Shown here: one piece after another, positions 25,403-35,500 of the stretch
How the letters are laid out: every line of letters starts with the position of its first letter
Numbering within the stretch: position 1 is the first letter of the stretch
Source: CAVTSA01 sp963790575
Lineage (GTDB): Bacteria > Chloroflexota > Dormibacteria > Dormibacterales > Dormibacteraceae
NCBI GenBank assembly: GCA_963790575.1
Contig: CAWBPD010000002.1
Span: 62,001-126,000, forward strand
DNA: 64,000 nucleotides
Direction: 5' to 3'
Notes under the pieces: generated by a model
Databases searched by the model: none
What the model saw: only the letters and a program-made list of their open reading frames with translations
Told to the model about the DNA's origin: nothing
Made by a program: the position numbers and the translations under genes

Positions 25403-25418
25403 GGTCTACCGTGCGCGC

Positions 25419-26213
25419 GTGGAGAACGACGACTTCGAGGGGCAGGTCGCGATCGTGACCGGGGGGGCGACCGGGATCGGGAACGCCGCCGCGGCGAGGT
25501 TGGCCGAGGGCGGCGCGCGTGTGTTCCTGGGCGACGCCTCCCCCCGCTTGGACGAAGCCGTGGCCGCGCTGCGCGCCCGGGGTCTCGAGGTACAGGGCCG
25601 TCATGCCGACGTCTCCGTGGAGGCCGACATGGCGGCGCTGTGTGCGTGGGCCGGCGAAGCGGGAGGGGTGGATGCCCTCTGCTGCGCCGCCGGGATCCAG
25701 ACCTACGGCACCGCGCCCGACACCCCGGAGGAGACCTGGGACCGCACCCTGGACGTCAACGCCAAGGGCATGTTCCTGGCCGCCAAGCACGCGATCCCGC
25801 AGATGCGAAAGCGTGGCGGCGGCGCCATCGTCCTGGTCTCGTCGGTGCAGGGCATCGCCACCCAGACCTCGGTCGTCGCCTACGCCGCCAGCAAGGGTGC
25901 GATCCTGGCCATGACACGCGCGATCGCCCTCGACCACGCCCACGAGGGCATCCGCTGCAACGCCGTCTGCCCGGGCTCGGTGGACACGCCCATGCTGCGC
26001 TGGGCGGCAGATCGGTTTAGGGGCGCCCGCAGCCAGGAAGAGGTGGTGGCGGAGTGGGGTCGCTCGCACCCGCTGGGCCGCGTCGCCCGCCCCGAGGAGG
26101 TGGCCGAGGTGGTCGCGTTCCTGGCCTCGCGGCGTTCCAGCTTCGTCACCGGCACCGAATACGTGGTCGACGGTGGGCTCCTGGCCGGACTCCCGGTCGC
26201 GCTCCCGCAGTAG
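25419..26213 (+). CDS. SDR-family NAD(P)-dependent oxidoreductase
   Basis: 264 residues of a classical short-chain dehydrogenase. The cofactor motif is TGGATGIG near residue 15, with a D in HADVSVEAD. NNAG is replaced by CCAAGI near 85. Catalytic Ser lies in VLVSSVQG near 137, and YAASKGA supplies Tyr and Lys at about 152-156. VCPGSVDTPM and the closing GTEYVVDGG follow. The frame allows ATG 25401, but that codon lies inside the operator, so GTG 25419 is preferred. It heads a plus-strand operon with the kinase-like and enolase-like genes and probably oxidises a sugar or sugar alcohol. Confidence 0.88.
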   Translation: MENDDFEGQVAIVTGGATGIGNAAAARLAEGGARVFLGDASPRLDEAVAALRARGLEVQGRHADVSVEADMAALCAWAGEAGGVDALCCAAGIQTYGTAPDTPEETWDRTLDVNAKGMFLAAKHAIPQMRKRGGGAIVLVSSVQGIATQTSVVAYAASKGAILAMTRAIALDHAHEGIRCNAVCPGSVDTPMLRWAADRFRGARSQEEVVAEWGRSHPLGRVARPEEVAEVVAFLASRRSSFVTGTEYVVDGGLLAGLPVALPQ

Positions 26214-26219
26214 CGACGC

Positions 26220-27230
26220 ATGGACGCCGGCATCGAACCGGATCTCCTCACCACCGACAACGTCGGCTCCTACCTTCAGAGCCGGGGCCTGGCCCGTGGC
26301 GGCGTCCGGTGGTGCCGGTCGCTGGGTGGGGGCGTGTCCAACCTGGTCCTGGCGGCCGGGGTGGGGGACCGAGCGCTGGTCGTCAAGCAGTCGCTGGCCC
26401 GGCTGCGCGTCCAGGATGAGTGGACCGCCAAGCGCGAGCGGGTGCTGACGGAGGCGCGGGCGCTTCAACTGCAGGCCAGGCTGACCCCCGGACGCGTCCC
26501 CGAGGTGCTCGACCTCGACCCCGACCGGTTCGTCCTCACGATCGCGCACGCTCACGACGGGTGGTCGGACTGGAAGGGACGCCTGCTGCGCGGGGAGGCC
26601 GACCCCGAGGTGGCGGCCGAGCTGGGTCGCGTCCTCGGCGTGTGGCACCACGCGACGCGCGACCGCCGGCAGGTGGCGCGTGACTTCGCCGATTGGGAGG
26701 CTTTCGAGCAGCTGCGGGTGGACCCCTACTACCGCACGCTCGCCCAGCGTTGTCCGGAGCTGGCGACGCCGGTCCGGGCGCGGATCGAGCGCATGCGGGC
26801 GTCCCGCCGCTGCCTCGTGCACGGTGACTTCTCGCCCAAGAACGTGCTGCTCGGCAGCGGGCAGGGAGGCGCGCTCTGGGTGGTCGACGCCGAGGTGGCG
26901 CACTTCGGCGACCCCGCCTTTGACACCGGCTTCATGCTCAACCACCTGATGCTGAAGGCCATCAACCGTCCGTCCGCCCGGGCCTCCTACCGAACCTGTG
27001 CGCTGTCGTTCTGGCACGCGTACGGGCAGCATGGAGACGGGGCGGGGAGCGCGGACACCCTGGGTCACCTGGCTTGCCTGATGCTGAGCCGCGTCCACGG
27101 AAAGTCTCCGGTCGAATACCTGGACTCGCGCGGGCGTGCGCTGGCCGACCGTCTCGGCCGCCGCCTGCTGTCAGCGCCTCCGGACACGCTCGAGCCGGCG
27201 TGGGATGCGTTGGAGGAGGTGGTCGGATGA
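26220..27230 (+). CDS. APH/ChoK-fold small-molecule kinase (methylthioribose-kinase-like)
   Basis: 336 residues with the aminoglycoside phosphotransferase fold: SLGGGVSNLVL (Gly-rich loop, about 34-44), LVVKQSLARLRV with the ATP-binding Lys near 55, the Brenner motif CLVHGDFSPKNVLL near 200, and VVDAEVAHFGDPAFDTGF near 222, replacing the DFG-type Asp segment. Relatives phosphorylate methylthioribose, homoserine, choline or sugars. The gene begins six bases after the SDR stop and its own stop overlaps the enolase start (ATGA), so translation is coupled. In context a sugar or sugar-acid kinase is the best guess. Confidence 0.82.
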   Translation: MDAGIEPDLLTTDNVGSYLQSRGLARGGVRWCRSLGGGVSNLVLAAGVGDRALVVKQSLARLRVQDEWTAKRERVLTEARALQLQARLTPGRVPEVLDLDPDRFVLTIAHAHDGWSDWKGRLLRGEADPEVAAELGRVLGVWHHATRDRRQVARDFADWEAFEQLRVDPYYRTLAQRCPELATPVRARIERMRASRRCLVHGDFSPKNVLLGSGQGGALWVVDAEVAHFGDPAFDTGFMLNHLMLKAINRPSARASYRTCALSFWHAYGQHGDGAGSADTLGHLACLMLSRVHGKSPVEYLDSRGRALADRLGRRLLSAPPDTLEPAWDALEEVVG

Positions 27231-28525
27231 GCGGCACCTCGATCGCCGGGGTGTTCGCCTGGGAGGCGCTCGACTCCCGGGGCAACCCCACGGTCGCGTG
27301 CGAGGTCCGGCTGGAGGGCGGAGCGCGGGGCGCGGCGACGGCCCCCTCCGGCGCCTCCACCGGCAGCCACGAGGCGCACGAGCTCCGCGACGGCGGCTCC
27401 CGCTATGGCGGGCAGGGAGTGCGCCGGGCGGTGGGAAACGCCGCGGGAGAGCTGGCAGACGCCGTTCGCGGTCTCGACGCACAGGACCAGGACACGGTCG
27501 ACCGGGCACTCCGGAGCGCGGACGGAACTGCAAACCTCGGCCGGCTGGGTGCCAACGCCACGCTCGCGATCTCGATCGCGGCGGCGCTGGCCGCGGCTGC
27601 TGCGCACCAACTCCCTCTCTACCGCTACCTGCAGGGCGATGACTCGGAGCCCCTTTTGCCGCTGCCGATGGTGAACGTGATCTCGGGCGGTGCCCACGCC
27701 GGGGGGGCGGTCGACCTCCAGGACTTCCTGGTTGTGCCTCGCGGAGCGGAGTCGTTCGCGCAGGCCATGGAGTGGGCCTGGCGCGTCCGCCGGGAGACGG
27801 CCTCCTTGATCGCCGAACGCGGCCTCCCGGCGACGCTGGTCGCGGACGAGGGCGGACTCGGTCCCCCGCTCGCGTCCAACCGTGAGGCGCTCGACCTGCT
27901 CGCGCTGGGCATCGAGCGGGCCGGGCTGCGACCCCTCGAGGAGGCGGCGATCGCGGTGGACGTGGCCGCCACCCAGCTCGCCCGCGAGGGTGGTTACCGC
28001 CTGGCCCGGGAGGACCGCACGCTGGGCGCGGACGAGCTGGTGGCGGAGCTCGGCGGATGGTGCCGCACCCACCCCATCGTGTCGATCGAAGACCCGCTTG
28101 CCGAGGACGACTGGGATGGGTGGCGTCAGGCAACCGCGGAACTGGGCGGGATCCAGCTCCTGGGCGACGACCTGTTCGTCACCGATCTCGACCGGCTCGA
28201 GCGGGGGATCCGCGAGGGGGTTGCCAACGCGGTGCTGGTGAAGCCGAATCAGGCCGGCACCCTGTCCGCGGCGTCGCGCGTGGTCCGGCGGGCCGGCGCC
28301 GCTGGGTTCGCCACCGTCGTCTCCGCCCGCTCGGGCGACACCGAAGACTCCTGGCTCGCCGACCTCGCCGTGGGCCGGCGCGCCGGACAGATCAAGGTCG
28401 GCTCGACCACCCGCTCGGAGCGCACGGCGAAGTGGAACCGGCTGCTGCGGATCGAGGCCGAGCTGGGCGGGCGCTCGCGGTTCGCGGGGGCGGCGGCGCT
28501 GGCCGGGCATCACGTCGCCGGCTGA
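27227..28525 (+). CDS. Divergent enolase paralog
   Basis: 432 residues, full enolase length. Conserved features: APSGASTGSHEAHELRDG (mobile loop with the catalytic Ser), NVISGGAHAGG (His of the HAD segment), VADEGGLGPPL (general acid Glu), metal ligands in AVDVAAT, SIEDPLAEDDW and LLGDDLFVT, catalytic Lys in LVKPNQAGTL, and GQIKVGSTTRSER. Departures: the SHRSGETED segment reads SARSGDTED, replacing the invariant substrate-side His by Ala, and HADNNVDIQEF reads HAGGAVDLQDF. Its location in a sugar operon rather than with glycolytic genes suggests a substrate related to, but different from, 2-phosphoglycerate. A poorly tuned true enolase remains possible. Confidence 0.88.
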   Translation: MSGTSIAGVFAWEALDSRGNPTVACEVRLEGGARGAATAPSGASTGSHEAHELRDGGSRYGGQGVRRAVGNAAGELADAVRGLDAQDQDTVDRALRSADGTANLGRLGANATLAISIAAALAAAAAHQLPLYRYLQGDDSEPLLPLPMVNVISGGAHAGGAVDLQDFLVVPRGAESFAQAMEWAWRVRRETASLIAERGLPATLVADEGGLGPPLASNREALDLLALGIERAGLRPLEEAAIAVDVAATQLAREGGYRLAREDRTLGADELVAELGGWCRTHPIVSIEDPLAEDDWDGWRQATAELGGIQLLGDDLFVTDLDRLERGIREGVANAVLVKPNQAGTLSAASRVVRRAGAAGFATVVSARSGDTEDSWLADLAVGRRAGQIKVGSTTRSERTAKWNRLLRIEAELGGRSRFAGAAALAGHHVAG

Positions 28526-28527
28526 GA

Positions 28528-28593
28528 CCCCCGGAGGTGCACCAGCGGGTCCTAACCCCACGCGTTTGGCCCCCGGAGGTGCACCAGCGGGTC
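28528..28593. repeat. Two 24-bp direct repeats with GGTGCACC cores, 42-bp period
   Basis: The unit CCCCCGGAGGTGCACCAGCG, followed by GGTC, occurs at 28528-28551 and 28570-28593. Its palindromic core GGTGCACC is centred at 28539.5 and 28581.5, exactly 42 bp apart. It lies between the convergent 3' ends of the enolase-like and GH38-like genes, so it is not an obvious promoter element. Confidence 0.7.
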
Positions 28594-28616
28594 AGTGCCG
28601 GGCTCGGGCGTGACCC

Positions 28617-31247
28617 TCACAGGAGCCGGATCGACGCCACCTCGAACGGCTTCAGCTCGACCGTGAGGCGGCCGTCCGTCAACACCAACTCCTCTTCGTC
28701 GCTCTGGATGGGCGATGTCTTCCGGACCAGCCGCGGGGAGCTCGACAGGAATCGGAGCGTGACCGTGGCCGGCGCGCCGCCTCGGTTGCGTAGCCGGGCC
28801 ACGACGCCGTCGCCGAAGGCCGCCGGCTCGAACTGAACGGTCGCGGCACCCGCAAGGTGTGGCTCGACGGCGCTCCAGGTGCGCGCCATGCCGTCGCGCC
28901 GCCGGAAGTCCCGCACCACGAGCGGCGGCGTGCTCTGCTCCGCTCCGAACCGGGCGGCCATCCCTGCGTCGATGGGGCCCTCGTGGGTCGTCAGACGGTA
29001 GCGGAGCGGGATCTCGCCACCCTGGCTCGCCTTGAAGTTCACCATCCAGTGGTTTTGCAGCGCCCAGGAGAAGATGGCCGGAGCCTCCGGATGGAGCCGC
29101 CGCAGGTCGCGCGCGGTGGTGAAACCGCCCAGCTGGACGAGCGGCGCGTCGAGCGGTGCGATCGTCACCCCGCGCCGGTCGTCGCTTACGTCAACCCACT
29201 CCTGAAGCGGAAACCAGTCCCGGACCGAACCCTCCAGCTGATCTTGGTCGGGCCGGCAGGCAACCCCGTTCAGGTCGGCGGTGAAGGCAGGTGAGGCGAG
29301 GGCGAAGGGGAAGGCGATGAAGACCGCCTCCGGGTCCGTCACCTCGGTCTTGTCGAGGATCCAGTCGACATGAAGCTCGCGCCGGTGGCTGGGGAGCGCG
29401 AACCTGCAGCGGGCTCCCACGATTCCATCGGCGGCGATATCCACCGTGATGCCCGCCTGCCCATGCTCTACCGTCGCCGGGCCGGCCGACACGCGACAGG
29501 GGCCCCGGCGCCGGAAGGGGGCGTCAGTCACCCAACGGCCGAAGTCGGGATCGGAGAAGTCGCCCGCGAAGATGGCATCCCGGCCCCGGCCTCCCTCAAG
29601 GGTCTCGTAGACGTACTCCCCGACGCCGAATCCCTCGTGGGTGGCCGCGAAATCCCACTGCAGCCGCTTGTCGTACCACTCAGACAGTCCACCCGTCGCG
29701 AGATCCACACGGAGCCGGTAGTACTCGTTCTCGATCGTCTCGTCCCCGGCCCGCAGGTCGTCCTGCGTCGGGGCAGCCTGGAGGGAGAGGAAGGCCGCGC
29801 CCAGGGCCGGGACCCGGCCGGCGACATGGTGAACTCCGGAGTCAGGTTTCTCTCCACCCCACGGGACACCGCGGGGAACGAACATCTCGAGCATCCCCAC
29901 CGGCGCCGCCCCGCCGCGCCGCTCCGGCTCTTGGACGACGACCTCCCGCTCCCAGGGGAGCGTGTTGATCACGAGCAGCTCGTCGATCCCGTTTGGCGGA
30001 TATGCCTCCTCGGGCGTCAGGTCCCCAAGGTTGAACCTGCCCTCAGGAGCAGGGTCGGCCACGCCTCTGGCCAGCTCCCGTGCGCCGCGCGCCAGCATGT
30101 CGTTCGCCTCCGCCCAGGCGCGGTAGGCGAACCCGGCCTTCCGATTCCACTGCGCCCGGGTCCAGGCTGACGCCGGCGCATCGATGCTGGCGAACGCGCC
30201 CCACGTGTGCTCGTCATAGAGGGTCGCCTCCTCGTAGGCGGCGTCCAGGCGGGCGGCTGGGAACGCCTTCCGGCCTTCCAGCCTCAGCCAAGCCTCCATG
30301 GTGCCCGCGGCCCTCAGGAGCCCGTGGGTGTGGCGGTTGAGTCCAGTCTCGAACGCCGATGAGGCGACCCCGTCGGCCCACCAGTCCGTCCAGTCCCCGC
30401 GGTGATGAGCCAGGGTGGCGCCGTGACGCTCCGCCAGCATGGCTCCGAAGGCGGTGGGGGTGGTCAGCACCAAGCGCGGTGTCTTCCCCTGCTGGTTCCA
30501 GTCGCGGACAAAATCGGCCATCTGACGCTGCGGAGGGCCGTTGTCGACCCGCACCGGATGGGTGGCCTGGCAGTAGAGGAAGTCGAAGGGATACTCGGGG
30601 TCCTCCTCCAGGCGTCGCAGCCATGGCGGCAGGAAGCGGTCGACGAACCCCGGGTCGGCGAGCCTTGCGGTGCTGCGCCCAAACAGGTAGTGGTAGCCGT
30701 TCCAAACCAGCACCCGTCCTCCCCCCGGCCCCTCCCACCAGAAGGCGGAGGGACGTGGCTTGGGGACCCCACCCCGAATCGGGTTGACCGCCATCGTCAG
30801 AAAACCGATGCCCGACTGCGGCAGGAGGTCGGCGAAAAGCCAGCTCACCCCGTCCACGTCGCACTGCATCGCCGTCTCGATGCGCAGGCCGTAGTCGTCG
30901 CGAAGGCGGCGGACCCCGAACAGGCTGCGGTGAAGCTGCTCGACGTCGAGTCCCGGCGTGAGGTTGTACCGCATGCCGGCGACATCGATCGAGCCGGCAC
31001 GGTGCCAGCGCAGGAACTGCTCACGCCGGTCGGCGGTCGCCTGGCGCAGGTAGCGCTCGGTGATGCCCGTCACCTCGCACACCCAGTGATAGCGCGCCTC
31101 CTCGGGATAGCCGGCAGTCTCCTCGCAAAGGTCCAGGGCCCCGTCGATGAACTCGCAGTGCTGGCGGAACGCGAGGTCCTGATAGTCGGTGAAGCCGATG
31201 TCGGTGTGGCTGTGGTTGGCGATGTAGAGGGTCTCGATTCGCGCCAT
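28617..31247 (-). CDS. GH38-like glycoside hydrolase (alpha-mannosidase fold), 876 aa
   Basis: 876 residues. The N-terminal catalytic domain (about 1-300) has ANHSHTDIGFTD, with the His and Asp zinc ligands at about 12-20, and AMQCDVDGVSW, with the candidate nucleophile Asp near 130. GDWTDWWADG and LYDEHTWGA follow (about 290-350), then a large beta-sandwich half with FSWALQNHWMVNF and a final NEYYRLRVD/IASIRLL all-beta region. The layout matches GH38-type alpha-mannosidases and related DUF5054-like enzymes. No signal peptide is seen, so it acts inside on imported oligosaccharides or glycosides. It is the last gene of the minus-strand operon and a paralog of the 1016-residue enzyme two genes upstream. 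Confidence 0.78.
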   Translation of the reverse strand: MARIETLYIANHSHTDIGFTDYQDLAFRQHCEFIDGALDLCEETAGYPEEARYHWVCEVTGITERYLRQATADRREQFLRWHRAGSIDVAGMRYNLTPGLDVEQLHRSLFGVRRLRDDYGLRIETAMQCDVDGVSWLFADLLPQSGIGFLTMAVNPIRGGVPKPRPSAFWWEGPGGGRVLVWNGYHYLFGRSTARLADPGFVDRFLPPWLRRLEEDPEYPFDFLYCQATHPVRVDNGPPQRQMADFVRDWNQQGKTPRLVLTTPTAFGAMLAERHGATLAHHRGDWTDWWADGVASSAFETGLNRHTHGLLRAAGTMEAWLRLEGRKAFPAARLDAAYEEATLYDEHTWGAFASIDAPASAWTRAQWNRKAGFAYRAWAEANDMLARGARELARGVADPAPEGRFNLGDLTPEEAYPPNGIDELLVINTLPWEREVVVQEPERRGGAAPVGMLEMFVPRGVPWGGEKPDSGVHHVAGRVPALGAAFLSLQAAPTQDDLRAGDETIENEYYRLRVDLATGGLSEWYDKRLQWDFAATHEGFGVGEYVYETLEGGRGRDAIFAGDFSDPDFGRWVTDAPFRRRGPCRVSAGPATVEHGQAGITVDIAADGIVGARCRFALPSHRRELHVDWILDKTEVTDPEAVFIAFPFALASPAFTADLNGVACRPDQDQLEGSVRDWFPLQEWVDVSDDRRGVTIAPLDAPLVQLGGFTTARDLRRLHPEAPAIFSWALQNHWMVNFKASQGGEIPLRYRLTTHEGPIDAGMAARFGAEQSTPPLVVRDFRRRDGMARTWSAVEPHLAGAATVQFEPAAFGDGVVARLRNRGGAPATVTLRFLSSSPRLVRKTSPIQSDEEELVLTDGRLTVELKPFEVASIRLL

Positions 31248-31309
31248 TCGTCACCACTCCTGGGCCTGGCCGCCGCACCAGCGTGCCTGCGTTCGCAGCT
31301 CGGTTGGGA

Positions 31310-32587
31310 TCACGAGGCCACATCCCGATCGGGGGCCGGGTGCGGTGGCTCCAGGCTCGGGCTGGCGGCCTGTGCCGGGTCAGCCCAGGCCTGGTTGGGG
31401 ACCAGCGCGAACCAGCCGGGCCGTCCCGGATCGCGGTCGTAGGGATAGCCGCCCAACTTGCGATAGAGCTCGGCATAGCGCGCCAGCCGATCGCGATCCA
31501 GACGCACGCCGAGCCCGGGACCGGTGGGGACGGCGATGGCACCGTCCTGATACGGAAGCTTTCCTCCCTCGATGACGTCGTCTCGCAGGTGGTGGTAGTG
31601 CGCGTCGGCGGCGAAGGTCAGGTTGGGCAGCACGGCGCCCAAATGCAGCATGGTGGCGAGCTGGATCCCGAGCTCCCCCGAGGAGTGGACAGCGATGCCG
31701 AGCTGGAAGGTCTCACAGACACCGGCGGCGCGGATGCAGGGCCGGATCCCGCCCCAGAAGGTGGTGTCCAACAAGACCACGTCCACGGCCGGTTGCAGGA
31801 TCGTCGTCGCCAGCTGCTCGAAGTTGACCACCACGGTGTTGGTCGCGAGCGGGATCCGCACCGCCTCGCGAACGCGCCGCATGCCGGCCAGTCCCCAAGT
31901 CGGGTCCTCGTAGTAGTCGTTGCGTAAGTCCTCGATCGCCCGGCCGAAGCGGATCGCCTCCTCCGGGCTGAACACACCGTTGGGGTCATAGCGAACGGAG
32001 TCCTGCGGGACCTCCGTGGCGAGGGCCCGGTAGCACTCGAGCTCGTAGTCGGGCGGAAACACCCCTCCTTTCAGCTTGTGGGCGCGAAAGCCATGACGGC
32101 GCCGGAGGTCGAGCGCATGAGCCACCAGCTGCTCCGCGGTGCGGACTTCGCCCGAGCCGGTCTTGGGATCGGGGTAGCGGAAAAACAGGTAGCTCGCGAA
32201 CGGCACCCGGTCCCGGAGCGCCCCGCCCAGCAGCCGGTGGACCGGCTGCCCCAGCTCCTGACCGATCAGGTCGAGACACGCGAATTCGATCGCCGCGTGC
32301 AGCTGGAGGCGGTTGTTGTAGAGGCTCGCAGTGGGATTGCAGAGCTTGAACCAGAGCGCGCCCAAGTCGTAGGGGTCGTGGCCGACCAGGTACGGCTTCA
32401 GCGCCGTCACCGCGGCCTCCGCCGTCTCACCGCCCCCGCCGAGCTCACCGAGCCCCACCAGGCCGTTGTCGGCCTCGACCTCCACGATCGTGCGCACGAA
32501 CCGGCCCCAATGGGCGCCGTTGCTGTGGCGGAGGGGAGCGTCGAGGGGAAGCGTCACCGAGGTGGCCCGGAGTCTGGCGATCCTCAT
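31310..32587 (-). CDS. Enolase-superfamily sugar-acid dehydratase (glucarate-dehydratase-like)
   Basis: 425 residues. The N-terminal capping domain is followed by the MR/MLE barrel: KLKGG (Lys-x-Lys base) near residue 180, metal ligands in VRYDPNG, YYEDP and LATNTVVV, a DTTFWGG segment, and the catalytic His in IAVHSSGELG near 320. TN as third ligand and the FWGG/HSS pattern point to the glucarate-dehydratase group rather than mandelate racemase. Such enzymes remove water from an acid sugar to give a 2-keto-3-deoxy acid. ATG 32587 overlaps the stop of the upstream GH38-like gene by four bases. Confidence 0.85.
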   Translation of the reverse strand: MRIARLRATSVTLPLDAPLRHSNGAHWGRFVRTIVEVEADNGLVGLGELGGGGETAEAAVTALKPYLVGHDPYDLGALWFKLCNPTASLYNNRLQLHAAIEFACLDLIGQELGQPVHRLLGGALRDRVPFASYLFFRYPDPKTGSGEVRTAEQLVAHALDLRRRHGFRAHKLKGGVFPPDYELECYRALATEVPQDSVRYDPNGVFSPEEAIRFGRAIEDLRNDYYEDPTWGLAGMRRVREAVRIPLATNTVVVNFEQLATTILQPAVDVVLLDTTFWGGIRPCIRAAGVCETFQLGIAVHSSGELGIQLATMLHLGAVLPNLTFAADAHYHHLRDDVIEGGKLPYQDGAIAVPTGPGLGVRLDRDRLARYAELYRKLGGYPYDRDPGRPGWFALVPNQAWADPAQAASPSLEPPHPAPDRDVAS

Positions 32588-35500
32588 CCCTCGATCTCCA
32601 GTTCCAACGCTTGGTAGGACCCGGGCTGGAGCCGCAAGGTGAGCTCTCCGTCCTTCACCCGAAGATCGGTCCGCGCCCGCCCGGTGACGTCTCCCACCCG
32701 TGCCGCGCGGACGTGCAGGGAGCCGCTGCGGACCAGGACTTCCGCCGGGTCCGGCCCGGGCGCGCGCAGGTGCAGGGCAACACCGTGCGGGGCCGGCGTG
32801 GCGGTGACCAGGTCTACGTCGCCCTCCAATTCCAGCAGTCGACCCTGGTCTATGCCGGAGGTCCCCAACATGCCGACCAAGGGCCGGACCGCGCACTCCG
32901 CGGCCTCAGCGCCCAGTTCCCACGGCGAGCCTCCGAGCCCCGAGGCGACCCGGTACCGGAACCGCGCCTCGCCGCCCTGATGCCCCGGGAAGTTGGTGTC
33001 CCAGAGATTGTTCGCCGCCCACGAAAAGACGGTGGCGGTGTCGGCAGGCTGGGCTTCGAAGGTGGGAGGGAACGGCGCGTAGGGGAGGTGCAGCATCCCG
33101 GTCTCGATCAGCGGGGCATCGAGCGTGGCCCAGCCCACGCCGGCGTCGTCCCCCTGAAGCGCCACCCAATGCCGGATCGCGCGCATGTGAGACGCGGACC
33201 CTGGGACGCGAGGCGCACCGGCACGGTCGACCCCTCCTGTCACCTCCCAAGCCAGGCGGGGGCTCAAGACCGCGAACGGAAAGGCGAAGTAGATGCTTTC
33301 TTTCTCCTCTACCGGCAGCTTCCAGACGCGGTTCTCGATGCGAAGCGCGGCTCCGCCCTCCACCACCTCGTAGGTGGTCTCCAGGCGCTCGGCTCCGGGC
33401 GCGCGCAGGCGCACCACCAGCCGGTCGGCGAGGGAGCTTCGCTCCTGCCGGACCACGGCGCCGTCGCCCGCCACCGTGCGGCTTGCCAGCAGCCATTCCC
33501 CGCCTTCCTCGCCGACCCGCCCGGACAGGTGGTTCACGCGCGGCGCCGTCGCGTAGCGGTCGTAGACGTACTGGTTGAACCCGAAGGGGCTGCCGGACTC
33601 CACCAGCTCGCGCTCAGCGTCGCGATCGAGCAGGCTGGTCAGCGTGCCCGACGCGGCGTCGACCCGCAGCCGGTAGCGGCCTCGCTCAACGGGCCCGGAC
33701 ACGGACTCCACGGTCCCACCGCCGGCCCGCGGGCGCAGCGTCCAGGTCTTGAAGCCGAGAGGAGGTACGCCGCGCGCGAGGAGCCGCAGCCACCATCCGC
33801 GCGCCCGGAACCTCTGGTTCGGCTGGGAACGCACCTCACAGGGCGCCGGCTCTCCGGTGGTCAGGTCGACGGCCTCGACGCCCCCCTCCATACCCATCTC
33901 TTGAGGCACAAAGACGGACACCACGCCGCCGGCCTCGCGAGCGGAAAGGTTGAGGACGGTGAGAACCGGTTCGCGGGCCCGTCCGCCATCGTCGTGCAGC
34001 GCCGCGCCCAGGCGCCGGACCCCGTGGTCGCGGAGCATCAGCGCCCGATCGTGCGCTTCGAGCGCGAAGGACCCCTTCGTCTGCCACTGCAGGCGGCCGG
34101 AAGTGCGACCCTCCAGATCGTCCCGCCAGGGATCGGCGGCGCCCCACGTGTGCTCGTCGAACAGCGTCAGCCGCTCGTAGCAGCGGTCGACATCGTCTGT
34201 CCACTCATCGTGGTCGGGATCGCCGAGCAGGTCGGCGAGCGTGTGGAGTGCCTGGCCCACGGCGACCGACCGCTGGCCCTCCCGACCCATCGCTACCTCC
34301 CGCGCGGCCGACCCGATTCCGTCCGCCCACCAGTCCGTCCAATCGCCCTCGAACACTTGAAGTCGATCGCCCGCCTCCTCGCGCAGGGCGTCGAAGAACT
34401 CGTGGTTGGTCGCCATCCGCAGCTGCGGGTATACCCACTCGTCGTTCCATCGCCTGGCGATCTCAGCCGGCACCAGGCTGGGTGGAGCGTTGTCCGCGAA
34501 CTCACCCTGAACGCGCAGGTACAGGATGTCGAAGGGATACGGCGCTGCGACGTTCGGGACGTCGGCGGGCAGCCCGAGCCAGTGGCCGGCGGCGCCCTGG
34601 TAGGGATGCGCGGTCGCCTGCAGCGCGCCCAGATAACGCGGGAGGGTGGTGAGCACCTCGTCGTAGCTGGTGGCGAGGCCCACCATGTTGCCCTCCATGT
34701 AGGCCGACCCCTGCATGCTGTCGGTGCGCCAGACCCAGACGTCGCGCCCGCCGCCGCCACGCCAGCGAAACGCCCGGGGCAGGCGCTGGCCGCAATGGCG
34801 ATAGGGCACCGACCGCCCGGCGTAGTTGTTGGCCACCGCGAGGTTCGAGATACCGGCGCCGCTCAAGAGCTCGGGAAGGGCGAATGTGGCGCCGGGCACG
34901 TCGGTCTGCATCGCGGTCACGACGGGGATCTCGAAGCGGTCGCGAAGCTCCGTGGCGAAGGCAAGCTGACGCGCCAGCTCGTCGATGCTGAAGGCCTCAG
35001 TGTGCATGTTGCAGGAGAGGGCGCAGACCTCGATCACCCCGCTGCGGGCGAGGGCGAGGAAGGCTTCGCGCTGCCGGCGCGGGCGGGTGTGCAGCCAGCG
35101 CTGGAGCGGCAGCGTCGTCTCCACGTTCCAGCGCCACCGCGCGGGCTCGGGCCAGTCGGCGGCACGCGATGCCAGCTCGAGAGCGGCGTCCAGGTACGCG
35201 CACTGGTTCTCGAGGACCACCAGCTGCGGGTCGGTGTAGCCGATGTCCAGGTGGGATTGGTGGATCAGGAAGAGCCGCCATCGGCGCTGCGGGTGGAGCA
35301 ACACCGGCGCCTGCGCCTCGCCGCAGACGAGGCGCGCCGGCGTGGGATGATCCACCGCCGGGCCCAGGAGCAGTCGCGCATCTTCTCCAGGCCTCAGCTG
35401 GCAGGACGACCATTCGCGACCCTGGCAATCGAGGGCCACGTTGAGCCCGGGCCCCCGCAGGATTGAGACCTCGACCGCCTGCAGCAGCTGCGCTCCCTCC

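Noticed and set aside
25362..27098. 578-codon minus-strand frame across the SDR and kinase genes
   Set aside because: It crosses two good genes and their start/stop signals, and its composition is antisense-like.
7559..28593. GGTGCACC as one regulon linking mtr, the element and the sugar locus
   Set aside because: An 8-bp GC-rich palindrome is expected a few times by chance in 64 kb; only the local clustering at mtr and the paired repeat at 28.5 kb are notable.
32611..35466. Long open frame (951 codons) antisense to the 1016-residue GH38-like gene
   Set aside because: High GC keeps the opposite strand open; the translation has no family motifs and is rich in Arg/Gly/His, whereas the minus-strand product is a clear GH38-like enzyme.
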